64,000 nt of DNA, taken from contig NC_134834.1 in NCBI RefSeq assembly GCF_004210375.1, forward strand, positions 40,266,264-40,330,263, written 5' to 3'. Numbering within the stretch: position 1 is the stretch's first letter; each line of letters begins with the position of its first letter. Both the position numbers and the translations under genes were made by a program. This DNA is from Tachypleus tridentatus (lineage: Eukaryota; Arthropoda; Merostomata; Xiphosura; Limulidae). A model generated the notes under the pieces. That model had not been told where the DNA came from, searched no databases, and worked only from the letters and a program-made list of their open reading frames with translations. Below, one piece after another: positions 1 through 13,900 of the stretch.

Positions 1-49
1 TGAATATATAATATCATTATTTTATTATTATTATTAATTATATTATTTT

Positions 50-395
50 TAATATAGATATAAAGGTGTTCCTTTGTATTGGTTTATTTTGGGCTTAAGT
101 TGTTTTATAAGTAAGGCTTCTTTAATTTTGCGTTTGTTTCTTTATTTAGTATTTGAGTGTTTTCTATGGTTATTTTGTGTTTATTTGACTTGCAGTGGTC
201 GAAAACGTATGAAGGTGACTTTTTATGTTCTTTAAATCTGGTTTCCGTTTTTCTACTTGTTTCTCCAACATAGAAGTCCTGGCAGTTATCACATTGTATT
301 TTATAAATAATGTTGGTGTGGTGTTTGTCAGTGTAGTTTTTACATAGTATAGACCTTAGTTTTGTGCCAGGTTTTTAAATATTTGAGAAATTGAG
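50..395 (-). pseudogene. Penelope-like element, C-terminal GIY-YIG remnant
   Basis: The - strand reads GTKLRSILCKNYTDKHHTNI, then IQCDNCQDFYVGETSRKTET and RFKEHKK, the YVG-T core of the GIY-YIG endonuclease at the C-terminus of Penelope-like retroelements. After NKETNAK a one-base loss shifts the frame into the continuing KEALLIKQLKPKINQYKG and a TAA near 53. The reverse-transcriptase part is not seen on the higher-coordinate side, so this copy is truncated at its 5' end and dead. The family call comes from motif recognition; which Penelope clade is not resolved. Confidence 0.75.
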
Positions 396-1797
396 AAAAA
401 TTTATTATAGTGAACGTAAATGATTAAGAAAAATGATAATTATTGTTAGTGTTCACTATATTCATAATATATAAAATTGGGCTCTGAAAACAAGTGGGAA
501 TATTTATAAAAAAAAAACATATTTAAATTTAATTCCTTTATCGGGAAAAAATATATATACTCTTCTGACTGAAGTGTAAAGATTGTCATATAGCTTCATT
601 AGTAAGTATATTTTGTGACACGTGTTTGATAAATAATTGAAAAGCAGTATCCAAAATTAAACTCACTAACTGACGTAGAGACTTCATTGTGTATTGCGTC
701 ATATTTAAGTACAAAATTTAACGCAAGTACTAACGATCATGGAAAGCAGTGGAATTTTTCACGTATAATAAAAAAGATTATTGGACAACCAGTATAGTAA
801 TTTTGTTGAATAAATCTTTTAATGGGCCAGTCAAAACGAAAAGCTTGAGGCAGTTGTGCATGCACTAGCTATCTTTAATTTTGAAGTGATGTACTACATG
901 GAATGCAAGTTGTTGGATTGAGTGAAATATTTGACGTCCTCATAGTTGAAAGGGCAAGTAAATTTGATGATAAAGTTCGATACAAATACCAACAGATTGG
1001 AGTAAAGCGCCTTAATCATCAGACAATGTAAGGTCTTCACAGATGTAGTAGTGTTATAACTGACGGAGAGAAACATTGGGGAAAAGTTTAGTCATATTAA
1101 CAATTTGAAATCGATTATCTTTTGTCACTTGGAATCGATTTGTTTATTGAAAGTATTAACATAAAACTAAATACTTTAATTACATTTGTTTGGTGAAACT
1201 TATAATTTGTTGAGGACGATTACTAATTATAACAAAATTAAATAATATACCAGTAAATGTACACCAATTCGCTTTAGCTTTAACGTTATTTTATTGTATG
1301 ATGCTGTTGTACCATAAACTGTATTTTTAAAATGATAATGTGAATGTTGAATTAATATGTGTGTGATTATCTACTGTGTGATGCAATTGTGAATATTTCA
1401 CACGTACGTCAGGTCATAGAAATTGTCTGTGCTTAACTCTTCCTAATATTGAAAATATATACTAGAAGAAAGGTAGCTAGCGAACATACTCACAGCCACG
1501 TCTTGAGCAACATTTTGTTCGAAAGAACGAAGTGCAGATCGCGATTTTACATCAACGGGACGTGAACTGCGAACCTTCAGATTCAAAGTCTAGTGATGCT
1601 AATTACTGGAGACCAACGTGTCTAATAGCACTTAGACATGAACTCAAGTGCAGTATATTGTTTTGTAAATCGCAGCTATTATTACCTTAAAGTATGCATT
1701 TATTAAATCAAATAAGAGTCTTACGATCAATAGCAACAAAAAATCTGAATGTTAGATTTTGTTTTTCATTATATTTGAAACTAAGAGTATTTTTCAG
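396..1797. other. Prominin intron, no feature recognised
   Basis: AT-rich sequence with no convincing exon, repeat family or RNA gene. The upstream prominin exon, which must end with one base of a split codon, was not found here and may precede the window. Confidence 0.5.
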
Positions 1798-1943
1798 TTG
1801 TGAATGAGAGGTTTGTTTTTACGCAGTTAAGCCAAAATGTTCTTACCATTGATAATGCAACACTGAACGAGTGGAGAGCAATAGAAACACAGGATAACAA
1901 GTTAAACGAGGTCATTGAAGAGATTGAGCGACTCAATAGAAGG
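1798..1943 (+). CDS. Prominin exon: extracellular helical segment
   Basis: The acceptor TTTTCAG ends at 1797 and the donor GTAAGT starts at 1944. Two leading bases complete a codon begun upstream. The exon encodes 48 full codons with a sequon (NAT) and a Glu/Asn-rich helix ending RLNRR. It is the first exon of the gene visible here. Confidence 0.85.
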
Positions 1944-4900
1944 GTAAGTAATAAAGTATTGTTACTTTTCTCGGTTGAACATGTGAAATAAACTTAAAGA
2001 AAATAGTTTTTCAATACAACTTCCGTTATGTTTTTACGTACTCATATCGAACTATCTAGTAGGATTTATTTTTTATAGATATCAGGAGAGATGGGTGACG
2101 ATACGACTTATTACTTTTTTCGTCTTTTGGAATACATTTCATGGTACAGAAGTAATGATCTTACTTATAACCTTTTATTGTGAGAGATGTTGTGCGCAGA
2201 AGTAGTGACCTTACTTATTACCTTTTATAGTGATAGATGCCGTGTTGCAGATATTATGATCTAACTTATGACCTTTTATTGTGATAGATATTGTAGTACA
2301 GATGTTATGATTTAAAGTATAACCTTTTATTATGTAGATATGGTACAAAAGTAATTACCTTACTTATAACCTTTTTTGTGATAGATGTAGTGATACAGAT
2401 GTTATGATCTGACTTATGACCTTTTATTGGATAGATGTGGTGGTACAGAAGTAATTATCTTACTTATAACCCTTTATTATGATAGATATCGTGATACAGA
2501 TGCTATGGTCTAACTTATAACCCTTTTTGTGATAGATGTCGTGGTACCGATGTTATGATCTCTTTTATAAGCTTTCATTGTGATAGATGTTGTTATAAAG
2601 ACGTTATGACCTTACTTATAAATTTTTATTGTAATAGATGTGGTACATAAGAAATAATTTTACTTATAACCTTTTATTGTGATAGATGTGGTGGTACAGA
2701 AGAAGTGACCTTACTTATTACCTTTTTTTTGATAGATGTGGTACAGAAGTAATGACCTTACTTATAACCTTTTATAGTAATATATGTCGTGGTGCAGATG
2801 TTATGATCTAACTTATGACCTTTTATTGTGATAGATGTTGTGGTACAGATATTATGATCTAAATTATATCCTTTTATTATGATAGATATGGTACAAAAGT
2901 AATTACCTTACTTATAAACTCTTATTGTGATAGATGTCATGGTACATATGTTATGATATTGCTCATAACCTTTTATTCTGATAGACATGGTACAGAAGTA
3001 ATGATCTCTTAACCTTTTATTGTGATAGATGTTGCGGTACAGATGTTATGATCTAACTTATAACCTTTTATTGTGATAGATGTTGTGGTACAGAAGTAAT
3101 GATCTTTTAACATTTTATTGTGATAGATGTCGTGGTACAGAGGTAATGATCTAACTTATATCCTTTTATTATGATAGATGTCGTGGTAGAGATGTTATGA
3201 TATTGCTTATTACGTTTTATTGTGATAGATGTGGTGGTACACTAGTTATGATCTTACTTATAACCTTTTATTGTGGTAGATGTCATGGTATAGATGTTAT
3301 GATCTTACGTATTACCTTTAATTGCTTTAGATATGATACAGAAGTAGTAACCTTACTTATTATCTTTTATAGTGATTGATGTCGTGGTACAGAAGTAATG
3401 ATCTTACGTATAACCTTTTATTGTGATAGATGTCGTGATACAGATGTTATCATCTTACCTAAAACCTCTTATTGTGATAAATTTCGTAGTACAGATGTTA
3501 TGATCTAACTTATAACCTTTTATTGTGATAAATGTGGTACAGAGAGTAGGTAATAATCTTATTTATTACCTTTTATTCTGATAGATGTGGTACAAAAGTA
3601 ATGACCTTGCTTATAACCTCTTATTGTGATAGATGTGGTAGAGATGTTATGATCTTACTTATAAAGTTTTATTGCATTCTTGAAATTCACTTTTCCTTGT
3701 TATGTGCATAAATTTTATTTAGATTGTACGAATTCCTATTAGTAAAAGTCTCATACCGATGTGTTAACCCATCAAAGTGCTATTTCTTATTGAGCCATAA
3801 CATTAACTAAGATCTGCAAACAATATTAAAATATAGTTTTCATACATTCCGTTTCATCTTAACTTTATTTGCTGATTTATATGTTATAATTAAAGACTTA
3901 ACTTTCATGAAGTTCTTTTCACTGCTTACAACACGCTTAACTGCTTGTTACACTTTCACAGATACCCTTGTATTTTGTATACCATTGTACACCATTTTCG
4001 TTATTATTACAATGTTACATTTCATGAAATTTGACTGTTACACTTTGAGAGAAACTATTATACAGGGTGTTCGGAAAGTCACTGTGCACTTGTATATTTA
4101 TTAACAGACATGTTTCAATATAGAACACAAGAGTAAATATGAATGACAATTATAAATAATATTGAAAGTGACCCCCCATTGGCATCAATACAGGCCTGGA
4201 TCCTTCTTATTTTGTTTCTAAACACCGCTATCAGTTGCTGGCTTGAAATAGACTGAATAAAATATGATTACAAAACTGCACAGTGAGTTTCCGAACACCC
4301 TATACTATAATATTATAACATCTTCATTACACAGTCAACTTGCCTAGAAATTCTTGCATTATTTACTGTATGACGTTTCAGAGAAATTCTTGTACTGTAT
4401 CCAACGTTATATTATTTGCATTATTATTAGAGGTTTAGTTTTCAGGTACCATCTGCACTATTTACAACATAACACCACACACATACTTCCATCTTTAATA
4501 ATAAACTAGAATTTCAAGTTCCTAATTTCCTGATATTCATTACACATGGCAAGTATTGCACAATGTACATTGTGATGTTCAATACAGGCATAAGGAGAGT
4601 GAGGTAATTTTGTGATATTCTTTAAATATGGTAAGTGTTACATAATACGTTTGTGTTCGGTACAGGACTAAGTTTTTATGTCGTTTATTGATCGCGTTTG
4701 ATGTAGCAAGTATTATACCATACAATTAATGTGTTCAACACTGAACTAAGGTTCCCGGTAATGTTATCAGCATTAGTTAACTTCTAAGGATAAGCAAGCA
4801 GTGTAGTTGGAGTTAGCAGTCTAAGTGTTATAAAACTACTTGTATATATTTCTGTATTTGAGAGATCTGTCTGAAATAATTATAACATGAACATTGCAGG

Positions 4901-7900
4901 AATATACGTATAACTTATTAAACGATGATAAGTTATTTAAATAAGTCACTTAATGGTAATGTTTAACAATTTTCATCGTATTTTCAGGCCACGTACAACG
5001 CGGACTTGTTGAATTCTACCCCCCTTAATTGTGTCTTCTTCATTCACATTTGAAAGAATTTAGAATTAGCTCACAATTATGCCTCTGGTCGCTTGGTACA
5101 AATTAATTATAATAACTGGTTTATTGTTTTTTTGTCGAACGCATCATTTTGGCTTTTTTATGAAACGTGTCTGCTCATGTTGACGACAAACAAGAAAAGA
5201 GGTATATGAGATGTAAAGACATTAAAATATAGCAGTTTTAATTCAACTGTTTGTCATAAACGAAAACATGGCTTAGTTTTATATTACCAAGTTATTATTT
5301 ATTTATTTCAGGACGAACTTCTAGAACTTGTTGAAATACTTGAAAAACAAAGTGTGTATCTACAGGTAATTTTTTATTTAAGTTGACTGTCTGATAAATA
5401 TTTTGTATGTGTTTGTTTGTATAAAATAAAAATGTTATTTTATTGTTTATTTCTCACTACACGTTATAATTTATATTAAAGGGTTCATTAGTTGAAATAA
5501 ACCAACCAAATATTTATTTAAGCATTATACACACATTTTTACGCATTCCGTATACAAGTTCTAACAAATATGTTCTAAATACTTCTTTATTTAAGTAATG
5601 ATTAATTACAGGTAAAACTTAATTTATTTGTGCTTCACATCGGTAAAGATTTACAACAAGTGTTCCACGTCGATAAGAATTAATAATTAACAAATGATTC
5701 ACGCTTGTGAGGATTGATAACAAGTGTTTCACATTAATTTCGTGTGCGATGGTTGTTTACTATTGTAAAAGGCATGTAAAGAAATATCAGAATAGTAAGG
5801 GTGAATATGACATTCTCTGAGATATCTTAAATAAATATCAAATTCAAATATCTATTCTAAAGTTGTTATGTGCAATAAATGTTGCACAAGGAGCTAAGAT
5901 ATTGTTTGCTATTATATCACAATTACTTGAAAAACGTTTTTTTTAAAGATACATATAGTAATACCATTCACCAGTAATGAACTAGGAGGAAAACTTCAAA
6001 CCAGCTGTTAAAACTTTTAATGTATGGTGTTACGTTATCGTGTTTCATATGTTTATTTGTTATTTTAATAAATGTAAATTGATATAGTGAAGATATAGTT
6101 AAAAGAGAATCCGTACCCACAGCTGACAAAAACAACAACATTGTAGGACTTCTTGGAAGTTTCTTTTTTGTTGTGAACTTACACATTTATGAAACTTGTT
6201 TTTATTATAATTATAAACATATTCAATAGAACCTTGTTGACACTGGTACTGAATGAGTGGGTAAACTTAACACTAGGATACATATTTTATAGTGTTCCCT
6301 TCAGTGGTTAAGCCGTTAATCTGCAAGCTTACAATGTCAAAACCGGGTTTCAATTCTTTTGGTGGACAGAACACAGATAGTCCATTGTGTGGCTTTGTGT
6401 GTGAGAACAACTTGACGTAATTTTATAATGATTATTAAAACTCCATAAATAGTCAATGTTCTGTGATACAAATAAGTACAGTTAATGCTTTAATTAACTT
6501 AAAGGTTTAGTACTTGAAAACGAGCGCTGAACACTTCACTGATTTTAAAGATTCGTTACCGACGTAGGTTCCTACGAAGAAAAATGCTAATTCTGCTGTT
6601 TTTACCCTAACTATTTCTCATGCCATAAAGAAAAACAATAGTTTCTGTTAACACGAGCAAGGCTACGATTATGTCTACATTTTTAATTTCCAGAGATTTA
6701 AGACATAATTTGAACGTAAATAAATAGCTGTGTTTCATAATTTAGTCTTCAATACTTATGGTCTAGGAAATGAATTAACACTAGCTATAAGACTGATGTT
6801 TTCTACGTTTCTTTAGGAAACCATTAATGAAATGAATGAACTTATGAAGAAACAGAAAGTAAACTTGAATAACAATTTGATTAATTCTGCAGAAAAGGTG
6901 AGATATAGTTGAAAATGATGCTTACGTTAGGTGTATATATATTTTAAATCATTGTTTGTCTCTTGTGTTTCTTAAGGTAAGATATAACTATATTAAAACA
7001 AGAAACTCCTCCATGTTTTACTACTACTACATTCAATAATTGTTAACAGTTGAGGACAGCACATGGTTAGTACGTTATGTAGTACATTATTCTGGGAGTA
7101 TTGGGAGTATGTTGTACGAAGCTTTTACAGTTGTCCATTCATCTTTGTATGTCAAATTCAATGCAGTTTAAAGTTTTGAGATGAACTGTTATTCTTTACT
7201 ATTGCTTTACGGAATTACATAAATTTTCTGCATAGTGCAAAATGGAAGCGTGAAATACTGGCCTATTTCATGTCTTTTGTAAACCATGGGATACAACTGA
7301 TATATTTTGTGCTTTTAAATAGTTAAAAGAAAGTTTCTGGAAACTTGGAATATATTATTTTCTTTTTGCTTTGTTTTATTGTGGGAAACAGTTTACTTCA
7401 ATCTATACAAAAACGTTTAGCGCTCTTATCTTACAAAATGCCTAATATACTGTATCTTACTGTGATGGTTTTGTTATGTACCCTAATAAGTAGTTATGAA
7501 TAATCTGAGTTAACTTTTCTAGCTCCTGCTGAATTTTGAGTATGTATATATCTTAACTTAGCTGATTGTTATACTATTATCTTTAACATTTCTACCAAAA
7601 ACTGTCTTGGCCCAGCAAAGAAAGGTTATTATCATTCATTTCTGAATAAAGTATACTGCTTTGCCATCCTAATCTAAATATAAGCACTATTAATAAGAAG
7701 ATAATATCGATATTCTTTAATATTCTCAAATCAAACAATAATTTTCTGAGGAAAATTAACGAATTATCATGATGAATATTACTAAACCAAACTTGCAAGT
7801 GATTATTAACCTAACGGATGATGAATACAACGCTTGTGGATCTTTTTATAATTCTTCTTTTATAGTGATTCATAAGCTATTGATTAAAGTACATTAGAAT

Positions 7901-10900
7901 CAAATTATGAAATATTAGTTCTTAACCTATATAACCATACCTTATAATAAAATTTATTGGAAGTTTTCGGTGTTAAAATGCAGTTGAGATTTGGCTGAAA
8001 ATTTAGTAATATACAAAATTTAATATTTAGTTATCAACTATTTTATTGTTTTGAAGCTTTAGGTAACTTTATTCATTATTATTAAAATATAGATATCATC
8101 TCATGATTTTCATAAAAATATAATCTGTGGCAAAGGAAGCGAGGACATGGACACCTAGCTTTCAGTCTGTCCAAGCAAAAACGATGAAATCCAGGAAAAT
8201 CACTCTTGGGAAGAGCAGGAGAATGCAAAACATTTAATCCGAAACCCAAAAGCTTCCAGAGCCTTAAAGCTAGTGTGTCTGTGGTTTACATTTCCTCGCT
8301 TTCCTCGGTCAAATAAACGTCAAGCTCCATCACTTTGCTTCCTACATATCTCTGGCAGGGTCAGGATTTCATTTACATAAAGATTTAAATCAATGTATTT
8401 TATTGTTATGAAAATGTAAGTGTCAGTATTTTATTGTTATAAAAATGTACGTGTCAGTATTTTAATGTTATAAAAATGTAAGTGTCAGTATTTTAATGTT
8501 ATAAAAATATAAGTGTCAGTATTTTAATGTTATAAAAGTTTAATTATCAGAATTTCAGTGAAACGTTTCACTTGTTATTTTTCTATTTTAAGGAAACGAG
8601 GCGATTCATACATAAACTTTTGGATAAAGGAAACCAGTACGTTAACTCAACACTCACTGCGGTAACTCAAACTGATTTTATTTTTTTCTTTTGTTCGAAA
8701 AAATAATTTCATCAGAGAGCAGTAGATTGACTAAGAAAACGTAACTGTTCTATATTGTAAAACTCAAAATAAGATCATATTTGCAACGTTTCTAATTTTG
8801 CAGTTGCGAGAAAGCATCATTTGCTTGCTTATGTCTGAAAACTGGTCAAGCTCGATAAACTTTATCAGTAAATCTACAGAGACGGTCGACGAGACGTCGT
8901 TTCGTCTTCCTTTCCAACGAGACTGTGTCACCCACCTCAATCTCTTTTTCGCCACTATATATATTTTACACGGTTACGTGTTTATAAATACTATATAAAA
9001 ATCTTACCATTTCCAAGATATGTATCACGCGCAGTTGTAGTTCAAATTGTTCCCTACCAAAACGACACTTTCCTTGCCTTGAAATATGGATAAATAATGT
9101 CACATTGGCAAACAACACTCTGCATTCTTGTAGCTTCACTGTGTGGAGGTGATGCTGGGTCAGAAAGTCCCTATACCAGGGTTCACTGACTTTCCGCAAC
9201 GTGTCGCACTTGTAGCGGAATCGGTTTATTGATAACATAGGAATAAATTGTTATCTCTAAGATTGTTACACGCACTAAAACATGCTGAACCGAACTGTGC
9301 TATCAACAAATAATTTACTCATATAAAGAAGACAACTGCGAAACGTATGATTTAGGGAAAATTCGAAATCATTTTTCCGTCTATGATTTATAGGTAGTAA
9401 ATGTTATGTTCTAGCTGTATGCTTGATAGTAGAATACCGATTCTGGAAGTACAGGGTCTGCACCTCATCTTTGCTTACACGCCTGCCTCAAAACAGTTTG
9501 CTTCTAGGAATAGCGATGTCTCCGAACTAACAGCGCTAGAAATTGGGTTTCGATATCCGTGGTGGACAGAGCACAGATAACCCATTGTTCAGCTTTTGTG
9601 CTTAAATACGAACACACGAAACAAGTTTACCAGTACAAACATACTGTAAAAATATTTTATCTATTCCAGTTTTGTGATGTTTATTTTTCTGTAATTGTGT
9701 CATGTGTCGTTGAACCAAAAACCATTCCAATTAAAAAGAAAAGCTGAGTGGCTCAGTATCTAGCGTGCCGGAATGTAGTTCTGCGGTTCCAGCATTCGCG
9801 TTCCGATATAACACACTGTATACTTTTATTATACAGTGGATAATATTTTACTATTTGAACTGATTATACCAGAGATAAAACTAAGAACTTTCATAACTCA
9901 GCCTTCAACTACCTTATAATATATCTGCCGAATACAATAGAACACTATAGGTGGTTAAAGCATACATAAATATACAAAGCTCTTCTTCTCACCGCCAAGA
10001 AGAAATTACTCGCTTTTTTTCAAAGGCCCGGCATGGCCAGGTGGGTTAAGGCGTTCGACTCGTAATCTGAGGGTCGGGGGTTCGAATCTCCGTCGTACTA
10101 AATACGCTCGCCCTTCTAGCCGTGAGGGTCGTTATAAAGTGACGGTCACTCCCGCTATTTGTTGGTAAAAGAGTAGCCCAAGAGTTGGCAGTGGGTGTTT
10201 ATGACTAGCTAACTGCCTTCTCTCTAGTCTTACCCTGCTAAACTGGGTACGGCTAGAGCAGATAGCTCTCGTGTAGCTTTGCGCGAAATAAAAAAAAAAA
10301 ACAGGCTTTCTTCAAGTCACCCATGGTTATTGCTCATCGTATTTTAATGTCACTCGTTTTTGCTGATTATCCACACTGATCATCATGATGTACAGCATTC
10401 TTAGTGTGTGATATAAACCTTCATAAAACATAGCAAATCACTCTTTACTTTATTAAGTATACTTTAAATAGATTTCTGCCACATGGTCTTCTTCGCCCCT
10501 TTCATGAGGTTAGGGAAATAAATACCATGTTATCCAGACATTCCTATCTCGTAGTTAATTTACATTTGAACTCTTTCGTCGTTAGTGAGATTAGAAATCA
10601 CAGCTTTGTATGACATGTTTTCACACTAAGACCTAAACATTTTCGTTCAGTTTTATGAATTTAATCTTTATACGCTGCTACGTTCATTCAGTTTTAAAAT
10701 TTTTTAACATGATATACTGTTACACTAAGATCTAAATCCTTATATTTAGTTTTAATTTGTTGACGTAATATATTATGATATTAACACTTTGGCTCCTGCC
10801 TTATGATATTCTGGTGCCACATCCATAAAAATGTGAAACGGTCATCACAATATCCTGGAATCAAATCCCACAAAGAGTGTTTACATTTGCAAGGTCCCCC

Positions 10901-13900
10901 GCTGGTACAGCGGTAAGTCTACTGAATTACAACGCTAAAATAAGGGGATCGATTCCCCTCGGTGGATCCAGCAAATAACCCGATGTGACTTTGCTATAAG
11001 AAAATACAATACATTTGCAATATTATGATCTGTGAACCAACGGAGGGTTATGGGGCATATTACTAATAGCGCCATATGACCTTCCGGTGTGTCACAGGAC
11101 AACCAATGTGTCAAGGACTCATCACTGTCATTCAGGTTAGAAAAAAAAGTTAAAATTACACACTATGACACTAAGACCTGAATACGTTTATCAGTTGTAA
11201 GTGTTTATCATCATTTACTACACTACAGCCCCCCGCTAGTACACCGGTAAGTCTATGGATTTACAACGCTAAAATTAGGGGCTCGTTTCCTATCGGTGGG
11301 TTCAGCAGATAGCCTGATGTGGCTTTGCTATAAAAAAAACAAACACACTACCACTACAAATCGTCCTGAAAGCTGTCATTTAGGTTTCAGAAGGTTTAGC
11401 ATTACATACTATCACACTAAAGAGTTGAATACTTTTATTCAAGTACATATAAAATCAGACTTGGACCTAAAACTCTTATTAAGTTTTATTATGTTATCAT
11501 ATTTAGTACTACACTAATATAAGAAAACTTTACTCACCGTACGACAGAATTATTTCATTCCATTTTAATTATTTTATCATTTTATGTGTATGTGTGTGTG
11601 TGTGTGTATATATATACATATTATAACCAGAAAATATTCAAACCATAAACCAAAACACATTAATATGAAATTTAAAAAGAAAATTTATTTACACTGCACT
11701 TTAAAAAAAAAAAAAAAGGGATTCTATGGTACAAGCTACAACGTGGGATTATAAAATGTATCGTAGGTTTTGGAGGTAACAGCAGAATAGGACTTACATT
11801 GTGGTGGGGATACACTGTCTATCAGTCTTAACCTCCAATTAACTAGTCTCACATAAGAAGATTAGAAATTTGTAGAGAGAGAGATGTGGGTGCTCAAGCA
11901 ATGTGGGTCCTATTTCCGCAGCCACCTCAAAATCTACGATACATTTTATAATCTCATGTTCTAGCTTGTACCATAGGATCCCTTTTAAAAAAATGTGCAG
12001 CGTAATTAAACTTTTTTAAATTTCATGTTAATGTGTTTTGTTTTATGGTTTGAATATTTTATGGTTATAATATAGTTAATCAGAGATTGGGATCTGCTGT
12101 TTTTAACGCAGTCCTTCCTCATGCTTTTGTTTATTCATTTAACTTCATTTAGATATCAATTATTTAATTCCTGCTACGGCGTGAACACTTTCATCCATGT
12201 GTTTCATCTGTAATTATACTAATATGATGTGTAATGTATTAGATTATGATCTGGACGTTTTCAGTCAGTTTAAAAAATTTAACATAATATAATATTATGA
12301 TATAGACGCTTTTACCTAACAATTACATAAATACTTCTTTTCAATTCCAAAAAAAACTGATTAATACTGCTTTCTTTTTGTAATAGGTTAACTTTGCGGT
12401 CGGAAAATGCGGAATCGTGTGGAATATTTTTGACTCTGTTCGAATAGTTTTGTGTAAACACTATCTAGAGCCCGTGGTAAGTGTTCGAATATTTTTCGTG
12501 TATTATCTATTTATCATAAAACATGTTGTAAGTGTTCGGATTTTCTGCGTGTTTAATCTCGCTATCAAAGATACAGTGGTAGGTATTTCAACAGCCACAG
12601 AGTCCGTGGTAAGTGCTTCTTTCTCATACTAGTGTAATGCAGAGCTAGCCTAGTAAGTGTTTCACCTATGTAGCAAAGATCTAAGTTAAGCTTGTGATAA
12701 GTGTATTTTCTTCGGCATAAGAAACACAATGTTTCCCATGAGTCTATTTTCTACATATGTAACACCGAACTAACTGGTCTCTTCAATAAGTACTCCAAAC
12801 AACCATCTTTGTAACAAAGAGCTCATCATTGTTCTATTCATTACCAAATATCGCCATAATATTAGGGTCAATACCTCTTTGGAGTGAGTTTTACGTAATA
12901 ATAATTTTAAGCCTGCTATACACAACATCTCTGCATTGTTTTGGACTTCCATTTGATGCAAAGCTAAAGCTAATGGAAATATTGTTTGGGATTTTAGTCA
13001 ATATGGTATATTGTATTATGAAACATGAGGTGCTGGAGCTGGATATTTTACAGAAATTAAAGACTAAAACTTTGTTTAAATTATTCATTGACCACTGTGA
13101 ATAGGGTGGGAAATTATGTAGTAAATAAATGTATGGAGAGAGTGAACGTTTTGCAGAGAATCCATACAGTTTTTTGTGACTCGTTGGATTCGCTGTTTTT
13201 TGTTTGTTTTGTTATTGTTTTTTGTTTTTTTTTTGCTTTTTAAGGCAGAAAAACAAATTTACTCACTGCTAACTTATGTGTAGGAATGTATGTATATTTT
13301 ATCAATTAAGTGTCCAGTAGAAACACAAAATATGGTTGTGTTTCTCTGTGTTGAAAATATAGTTATATTTTGTGTGTCTTTTAAACAAGATACTAAATTG
13401 ATTCAATATGTTAAGTTACATGAACACTATTAAACAGTATCACAAAACTGTGTTGTGTTTTCTTCCGTCTTTAGTTTTTTTCTACTGGACATATAAGACA
13501 CTAACTTGAATAACAATAGAATGAATCATTTAACTTCAAGTTTCTAATTAGGCAGTATTATTTTTATTCCTCATGTAATAGTAGAATCGGCAAATCACTG
13601 TTATAAAAGAAACAATTATTTATCATACGTACCCAGAAAAAGACAAAATGGACAACAAAACGGTTTTATTTGTTATGTATAAATATTCCAGTAAAAAATA
13701 AGTGTCATATAGAATTGAGTAGTCACTAAATGATACTATGGCCTCCTTCTGTTTTTTATGAAAAACATGTCTGAGCGTATGATGTTTGGTACCAACTTAT
13801 TCTCACAATTTCCTTGAATGTAATTAAACCACAATATGTTTGAACTTGTCTTCCAACTCATCGTGAAGATAGCAGAGAAGGCTTTCAGAAAATATTATCT

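Noticed and set aside
10025..10110. Possible tRNA-Thr gene
   Set aside because: The tRNA-like part is continuous with the SINE body and A-rich tail seen in many other copies; it is a SINE head, not a functional tRNA gene.
12829..13104. 91-codon + strand frame with hydrophobic segment, and its antisense
   Set aside because: The prominin exons on both sides join without needing it, and neither splice sites nor family motifs support it.
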